Below, in pieces: positions 58,094 through 64,000 of a stretch of DNA of 64,000 nucleotides; the stretch's first letter is position 1; each line of letters opens with the position of its first letter. Position numbers and translations under genes: made by a program. Where the stretch lies: positions 48,276,428-48,340,427 of the forward strand of contig NC_092644.1 of assembly GCF_039555335.1 (NCBI RefSeq), written 5' to 3'. This DNA is from Amphiura filiformis (lineage: Eukaryota; Echinodermata; Ophiuroidea; Amphilepidida; Amphiuridae). Under the pieces are notes generated by a model. It saw only the letters and a program-made list of their open reading frames with translations. It had not been told where the DNA came from and made no database searches.

Positions 58094-60844
58094 CTGAAAA
58101 ATATAAACATTGTTTGATATTTGATGAGAATATTTTCCTTTCTATGGTTTAAAGAGGATTCTTAAATATATTGCTTTCAAAAAAGAACGGACATTGTTTA
58201 CTTTATCAGTGTGTACCAGCGTAAAGACCTCACTTTGAGTTGGAGGTTACTCAACTTACCGATGGAATTACTGAGAAGAAGTTAAAGCTATGGCTGCATT
58301 GACCTCACTTTGAGTTGGAGGTTACTCAACTTACCCATGAAATTACTGAGAAGAAGTTAAAAGCTATGGCTGCCTTGACCTCACTTTGAGTTGCAGGCTA
58401 CTCAACTTACCCATGAAATTACTGAGAAGAAGTTAAAAGCTATGGCTGCCTTGACCTCACTTTGAGTTGGAAGTTACTCAACTTACCCATGGAATTACTG
58501 AGAAGAAGTTAAAAGCTATGGCTGCTTTGACCTCACTTTGAGTTGCAGGTTACTCAACTTACCCATGAAATTACTGAGAAGAAGTTAAAAGCTATGGCTG
58601 CCTTGACCTCACTTTGAGTTGGAAGTTACTCAACTTACCCATGAAATTACTGAGGAGAAGTTAAAAGCTATGGCTGCCTTGACCTCACTTTGAGTTGGAG
58701 GTTACTCAACTTACCCATGAAATTACTGAGAAGAAGATAAAGCTTCAAATATGACAGTGTACGCATGCGTGACCAAATTTTTCTCAAACACCCCCTAAAC
58801 GAGTTTTACCCTACCAGCAAATTTAGCCTTTGGCTGCCTTGACCTCACTTTGAGTTGGAGGTTACTCCCGGGGCACTCAAATATGACAGTGTATGCATGC
58901 GTGACCAAATTTTCTCAAACACCCCTAAGCAGTTTTACCCTACCAGCAAATTTAGCCCCTTAATAAGGTAATTTAGTGTAGAATTTACCCCCTAATGAGT
59001 TTTTAGCTGGTGAAAATGCAACAAATGTACCCTTTTTGGACTAATAATTTACCAAAAATTTGAAAAGGTACCCAAAACAAGTTGTCCAGTTTCAGAAAAC
59101 TACCCTTATTCTTGAAAATCACTGTTTTTAGACCCTAAACGCGTCACGCAGCAGTAACTTGCCTTGCCTAAAAAAACACCCCCTTTTACTTGTTTTTTTG
59201 GTCACGCATGCGTACAGACCATTTATGTGAGTGATCCCCCCGGAAGGTTACTCAACTTACTCATGAAAATACTGAGAAGAAGCAAAAATTTTAAGGCTGC
59301 CTTGAACTCACTTTGAGTTGGAGGTTACTCAACTTACCCATGGAATTACTGAGAAGAAGCTAAAAGCTATGGCTGCCTTGACCTCACTTTGACGTGGAGG
59401 TTTCTCATATGGTTTAGTATTCCTCCATGCATCCGTTAAGAAACAGAAGCATACAAACCACATGAAGCACCATACAGCTACGGAATTGGAAAAAACACAG
59501 AGAATGAATTGGTCAGTACATGTAGATCTTGCTCAAGAATATTATCATCTATTAAATAAGGAATATGATTGGGATGCATATATGCTGTGATACATATAGA
59601 TGGAGGTTATGAATACTGGAATTGATTCTGATTATGTTTCTACTGAGTGAACAGATATTTTGACCTATTTTTTTGGTGAAAAGTTGCAAATATACAAACA
59701 ATTTGTGTTCAATTTGACTGAAAATTTTTGACTTTTATGGTATATCAATGAGTCAAATTTTTTGATAAACTGGTATATTGATGGGTCCACTTTCATATTC
59801 TCTTAAAAGAAATTGACCTGATATATTTGGAAAATGGAATTCTTTAAAATTGACGTATAACATCAAATGTTGTCCCTTTCAAGCATTCATGCAAAAAGAA
59901 CTCATAAATGTTTCTTTTAAATGGGACTAATTCCTTATGGAATTATTGACATTTATACTGTGTGATAATCATGATAATATAGTCTACAGTATTTTTATTA
60001 ATGATATTCATGTAATAAAATGAGAGCTCCTATTTTTCTCATTACAGGCATGAGACTGCACTTCCCTAAAATTTTTTTTTTTTTAATGAAAATGCGTGCA
60101 AAATTGGGCAAAAAGTACCAAAAACAGGCTGAAATTAAATAAAGTTGCGGAAATTTTGACCCCCCCAAAAAATGAATTATTAAGTTTTAAAACTGTAATT
60201 TCTCATGCCTATCATTAACAACTGTCAAATTATTCTCAAACGTGGTATATCACAGCTAAGACTAATTCAACAGTTTTTTGATGATTTCTTCGGAAATATA
60301 CCGATTTGGAATGCCTAATTACAATATATTATTGTTAATGAGAAAAATAGGAACGTTCACCTGATATCAAAATCTGCATTTTGATGGGGGTAAAGTGGGG
60401 ATGAGGTTGTCAATCAGCTTACCCACCTTTAAGACACCTCCCTATGAGTTTCAAAATATTGGACTTGACTATGTCTCATCCAATATTTTAAAACTCATAG
60501 CTAGACCAATAAATATGGGCTCAATCAATGCAATTTTATATCACACCTGTCCTTCTCTAAACTCAACCCCTGGTTAAGCTGGGTCACACCAGAACATTAT
60601 ACACCTACCTGAAAATGCAAGGTCTCCTATAACAGCATACTTTCTATGCGTTACATTGCTAAGATTGTCAAAGAGGCGTCGACAACTAGAAATATAGTAC
60701 ATGCAAGGAATGCAAATACGCCAATAGCGATACCAAATCCAAGAGGCGCTTACTCTGTCCATTGTAAACACAGTACTCTCCACCAAGTGGTGACATCTGT
60801 TTCCCTTGTGATGCTATACAACCAAATACTATTACAGCAAACAC
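57884..60844 (-). CDS. Synaptogyrin (partial: exons 2-4), two frame breaks in exon 2
   Basis: Four-pass MARVEL-domain protein of synaptic and synaptic-like vesicles, with a role in vesicle biogenesis and exocytosis. Exons on the minus strand: 60844-60609, 59477-59338 and 58093-57884, with GT-AG introns and matching phases (1, then 0). Features seen: TM1 VFAVIVFGCIA, lumenal GGEYCVYN, TM2 FGIAIGVFAFLACTIFLVV, TM3 VWCFMWFVCFCFL, TM4 AAIAFSFFSV joined to AGLTVLAFMRYRQG, and a cytosolic tail with YQQPPF, ending in stop TAA at 57884-57886. These are hallmarks of synaptogyrins. The visible part is about 195 residues; with a first exon of about 30 it would reach the usual length near 225. Exon 2 needs one base added near 60750 and another near 60670 to stay in frame, so either assembly errors or a decayed gene. 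The first coding exon was not found and is probably beyond 64000. Confidence 0.88.
58226..59337 (-). repeat. Intronic tandem copies of exon-3 end plus its splice donor
   Basis: Seven complete units of 75-77 bp (donor positions near 58254, 58329, 58405, 58480, 58557, 58632 and 58709), plus one split by a transposon (58830-58866 with 59245-59330). Read on the minus strand, each has about 60 bases of exon 3 (SEVKAAIAF, then NFFSVISW) followed by GTAAGTTGAGTAAC from the intron. Copies share AAC where the true exon has AGC (Asn for Ser) and mostly TCA where it has CCA (Ser for Pro), so they spread from an already altered copy. Confidence 0.93.
58867..59244. mobile_element. hAT-like miniature element inside the exon-copy array
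   Basis: An 8-bp direct repeat AGGTTACT flanks it (58859-58866 and 59245-59252), the target-site length of hAT elements. Ends CCCGGGGCACTCA and TGAGTGATCCCCCCGG are imperfect complements; inner TGCATGCGTGACCAAA and TTTGGTCACGCATGCG pair well. A partial copy of its left end lies at 58745-58830, outside the insertion. Confidence 0.75.
59338..59477 (-). CDS. Synaptogyrin exon 3
   Basis: Acceptor CCAATTCCGTAG (minus strand) precedes 59477; donor GTAAGTTG follows 59338. Encodes VWCFMWFVCFCFLTDAWRNT, then KPYEKPPRQSEVKAAIAFSF and FSVIPW. The last 60 bases plus the donor are the source, or one member, of the tandem array that follows in the intron. Confidence 0.92.
59478..60441. other. Synaptogyrin intron 2, unassigned part
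   Basis: AT-rich intron. CTCCTATTTTTCTCATTA near 60029 is roughly mirrored by TAATGAGAAAAATAGGA near 60336, suggesting an old inverted-repeat element of about 325 bp, not well defined. Confidence 0.35.
60442..60500. other. 59-nt miRNA-sized hairpin in synaptogyrin intron 2
   Basis: CTATGAGTTTCAAAATATTGGA-type left arm pairs over 22 bp, with one mismatch, with the right arm ending AAAACTCATAG. Loop of 15 nt. Either a short inverted repeat or a candidate precursor hairpin. Confidence 0.5.
60609..60844 (-). CDS. Synaptogyrin exon 2, with two frameshifts
   Basis: Acceptor CATTTTACAG (minus strand) precedes 60844; donor GTAGGT follows 60609. Reads VFAVIVFGCIASQGKQMSPL, then GGEYCVYNGQS in one frame, APLGFGIAIGV in a second, and DNLSNVTHRKYAVIGDLAFS in a third. 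Both breaks have the size of a single missing base, at 60750-60751 and 60670-60671. Confidence 0.85.
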
Positions 60845-62540
60845 CTGTAAAATGACAAGATATTCAGAATTGGGTGAAAGTAAGATTTGAAAAATATCAT
60901 CCTTTATACTTTATATATGTGGAATTTAGAATAGATTCTTATTTGTTTTCACTAATCCAGGCCCTAGATTTCGATGAGAATTCGATTTCGGTTGTGCGAA
61001 TCAACTTCCCTCATTGTATCATACAGTAACTATGATGGATTTTGATTCTCGCAAACCAAGATAAAATCTAGGCCCTTTAATCACATTATAAATGTCCCCT
61101 TTTAATTTCAACCAAAATAAAGAAAATCGCTATTTAATTTCAGCGCCTATAACTATTGTCAATGTTAATCATTATTGAGCGGAGTTTCACAAAGCAGGGA
61201 GGTATATATAAAACCTAAAGCACTTCAGGTTTAAGTCTTTCATATAGATTTTAGTGACCATTGGTCATTACAATCGTGCAAAAAGTGGAAATTCAAGAAA
61301 AATTGAGGGCGTCTGTGTAGAAATCACATATTATGGATTTATGTCAATCACTTTAGAAGGAAGCTATTTAACGATGAAATGCAAGTCTAAGTTAGGACTT
61401 TACGCACACACACATTAAATATGGTATCGAAAATTACTACCTACAGTACAGATTTGATCCCCTAACCTTCAATAGTGGAAAATAGACACAAAAAAATACA
61501 TATTTGGTGCTATCTTCAGTAGATGATAACAATTAAAGCCTTTAGAGTATGAATCTATATAAACTTCATTCGTTGTTTAAAACACATTTTATCATGCAAC
61601 ATTTTTCTTAAATGACTGGAATTTTAAAATTAACCACAAAACAAAACATTCATGGTCTTCAATAGTTGTTGTGTTTAAGTAGAGTATGTATTCCAATATT
61701 CATGCATGGCTGACATTTACTATGTATAGTATAACCATGATAACTACAGGCTCTATGTATATAAGCCTGAGATTTCCAAACACTGCGTTCATCCATCTCT
61801 CTAGCTATTATATAGATGAAGGAGGCCAGATTAGGGCAGCTAGGAACCATGGGTCAGTGCAAGTGTTTAAAGATTGCACAGGAATTTTGAGGTGATGCTG
61901 TATTTGGTCATCAGTTTCATGGGTCTAATCATGCTAAATATGTGACCTGAATTAGATTTGCATGCACAACTATGTGACATTGTGCATGTGCATACATAAG
62001 GCCACATAAAATTTTGGTTCTCGTCCTGAGGGTTTTGGAAAAGTGAAGGTGGTGTGTTTTTGTGTGTGTTTTTGGCAATGCAAAATAGGCATTAGCAATG
62101 CAAAATTGGCATTGCTAATTAGTTGTCATCCCTTTTCAACACGTTCTTGGAAAAGGGGTACTTTTTATGTTCTAAGAGGTAGAATGCACCATAAAAACAT
62201 CTTTAAAAGGGATGATTCATGCTCCTTTGTTTATAATGAAAATCAGGAACTTTTTAAAACAAGAAAAACAAATATGGACCAAGTCCAGAATATATGATGC
62301 GGGCAGAGACAAGAACATAAAAATGCACATGGCCTAAAAATACTACAATTCCTTCACTATTATGTTATGTTTTCATAAAAAAGCTGAACCTGATCAAAGT
62401 TGAAAATTGAACAACGTTTTTACATGCTTCAATTACCACACCATAATTTGTCTGCTCCTGTACAATTTTGGGTATTTAAGTTACCTTAAATGACTTTCAT
62501 TAGCCATTATGGTCAGCAGCATGTGCAGGTTCCCCCGACT
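60845..62540. other. Upstream of synaptogyrin exon 2, unassigned
   Basis: Presumed intron 1 of synaptogyrin. I searched the minus strand for a short first coding exon ending before TM1 and found none convincing. Confidence 0.4.
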
Positions 62541-63110
62541 GGTGGTATTGGAAACATTTTCTAGAAATTAGGAAATGCTTTGAGCATGTTTTAAGCAGAT
62601 TAATTGAGTCGGGTAAAGTACACTTATCAATATGCCTTTTGTTTGAAGCAAATCAGATATACGGTTCCCATAATACGGTACATCAAATTATATTTTCTTT
62701 GTATCTTATTGTTTTTAAATTTGATCAATAATCAATACAGTTAATGAGCTAAAAGGACTGTAACTATATGATACATTATAACATATTAGAAACACTTTGA
62801 CGAAGTTTCAGGGCAAAATTATGCAAAATAAAGTACCATGAACATTTATGCATTGATTTTTAGCAAAATATTGGCAAAAATTACATGTTAGTGAGCCTTT
62901 ACAGTCCTTTTAGCTCATTAACTGTATTGATTAGTGATAAAAACAATAAGATACAAAGAAAATATAATTTGATGTATTAAGGAAACCATATGTCCGATTT
63001 GATTCAAACAAAAGGAATATTGATCAGTGTACTTTACGCTACTCAATTAAGCTGCTTAAAACATGCTCACAGCATTTCCTAATTTCTAGAAAATGCCTCC
63101 CAATACCACC
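62541..63110. mobile_element. 570-bp foldback element, arms about 215 bp
   Basis: GGTGGTATTGGAAACATTTT at the left and CAATACCACC at the right. The arms share TTTCTAGAAATTAGGAAATG, AGCATGTTTTAAGCAG, AAATTATATTTTCTTTGTAT and CAATACAGTTAATGAGCTAA in mirror order, with a few indels. The spacer is about 135 bp (62764-62900). No coding region. Confidence 0.92.
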
Positions 63111-64000
63111 TTCAATATTTTCCAACGTTTTGCCTATTGCAGCCTATTCCAGCTATTTCTCAGGCTATTTGCCTCCACCCAACTGAATGACAAACATGGG
63201 GTGTGCACCCCCTTGCATGCTATTGATTGTGGTTGCAACATGCGAAGTAGAAGTAGCCCCGTTCGCAAACAGTGACGCCCCTCGAATAATGATACAGGCA
63301 TCAAGAGTCCAGCACAGAGCTTGTGCTATAGTATCAGAGAAAAGTCAAGTCAAGCAATCCTATTAGTTTTTGGTTACATGTATGATACTCATAACTCCTA
63401 TCCAATTTAGCAAAGTACATTATTCACACATAGGAAGCAAATGTTACTGAACAACTTCACACTTTTTTTAAAGAAAAATCGGGGAAATACTCCTGGGAAA
63501 TACTAGGGGTAGAGTTGAGTCAAGGAAAGAGCCACCTTGCACCACACACTATGAAAACATGAAGGCATAATCTGTACTACTACCCATCTCAAATTGATAA
63601 TGCAAGGCAAAATATGCATTCAACATTCAATTTGAAACCCATATACCCTATGGAAGACATGGGGGGGGCAGTGGGCACTCACATGTAAAGGTGGTAAAGG
63701 TATGTGCGGTGGTATAAGGGTCCCTTTTTCAGGCTCTCCGGTACGGTAGTTCCTTAAGACCCATATTTGGATCTGTTCCAGTTCTTTGAGCCTCAAATTT
63801 TACAATTTTTTTTAAAAGACCTACAATTGTAGGTCTTTTTTTTCCAAATTTTTTTCCAATTTTTGTCCAATTGGAATTTTTTAGCTCCACAGCCTTTAAT
63901 TTGGCCCTAATTTCAGTTCACCAAGCCCCTATTTTGCCCAAAAATCAGTTCTTTGTTCCCAAAGATCCGCTCAGCACAACCCTACCAAAATCAAAGTTGA
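63111..64000. other. Unassigned sequence to the window edge
   Basis: Includes a fragment of the GGGCTATT family at 63626-63666 (TTTGAAACCCATATACCCTA, then TGGAAGACATG). A 26-bp perfect palindrome at 63814-63839 is centred on GACCTACAATTGTAGGTC. No gene found. Confidence 0.45.

Noticed and set aside
61659..61895. First coding exon of synaptogyrin
   Set aside because: Minus-strand peptide lacks the expected N-terminal pattern before TM1 and no donor in matching phase was found.

Overview
The window is intron-rich, AT-rich, repeat-laden animal DNA, with no operons and no long single-exon ORFs. The gene content, the abundance of miniature inverted-repeat elements and the frequent TAGGCCT-containing repeats suggest a marine invertebrate deuterostome, most likely an echinoderm or another ambulacrarian. 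That placement is an inference from overall character; no single marker proves it.

Two protein-coding genes can be supported. (1) Bases 24993-36505, plus strand: a complete eight-exon heterotrimeric G-protein alpha subunit of 360 residues. Every GTPase motif is intact, and its diagnostic blocks look like the Galpha-v class, which is absent from mammals. (2) Bases 57884-60844, minus strand: the last three exons of a synaptogyrin, a four-pass MARVEL-domain vesicle protein. Its first coding exon was not found and probably lies beyond base 64000. Its exon 2 carries two single-base frame breaks.

Layout. 1-7640: 34-bp satellite organised into about 1.4-kb higher-order repeats and a 4.19-kb super-unit. 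7.8-24.9 kb: no recognisable gene; miniature elements, a 71-bp tandem array, a 400-bp AAAT run, a long foldback and a roughly 146-bp tandem series. 24.9-36.8 kb: the Galpha gene, whose introns hold a tRNA-derived SINE, a degraded Tc1-like transposon, LINE fragments and several foldback elements. 36.8-47.8 kb: intergenic; elements, hairpins and a motif-tiled block. 47.8-50.5 kb: a foldback element whose arm is part of a four-copy 641-bp tandem satellite. 50.5-57.6 kb: intergenic, with more elements. 57.9-60.9 kb: synaptogyrin. 60.9-64 kb: a 570-bp foldback and unassigned sequence.

The most unusual structures are: the intronic array in synaptogyrin, where the 3' half of exon 3 together with its 5' splice donor has been copied about eight times and then invaded by a hAT-like element; three elements tiled with short motifs in both orientations; the nested periodicity of the 34-bp satellite; and the foldback-linked 641-bp satellite. 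The two genes have no evident functional link beyond both acting in signalling or secretory cells. All calls come from reading by eye, without database searches, so element family names are provisional.
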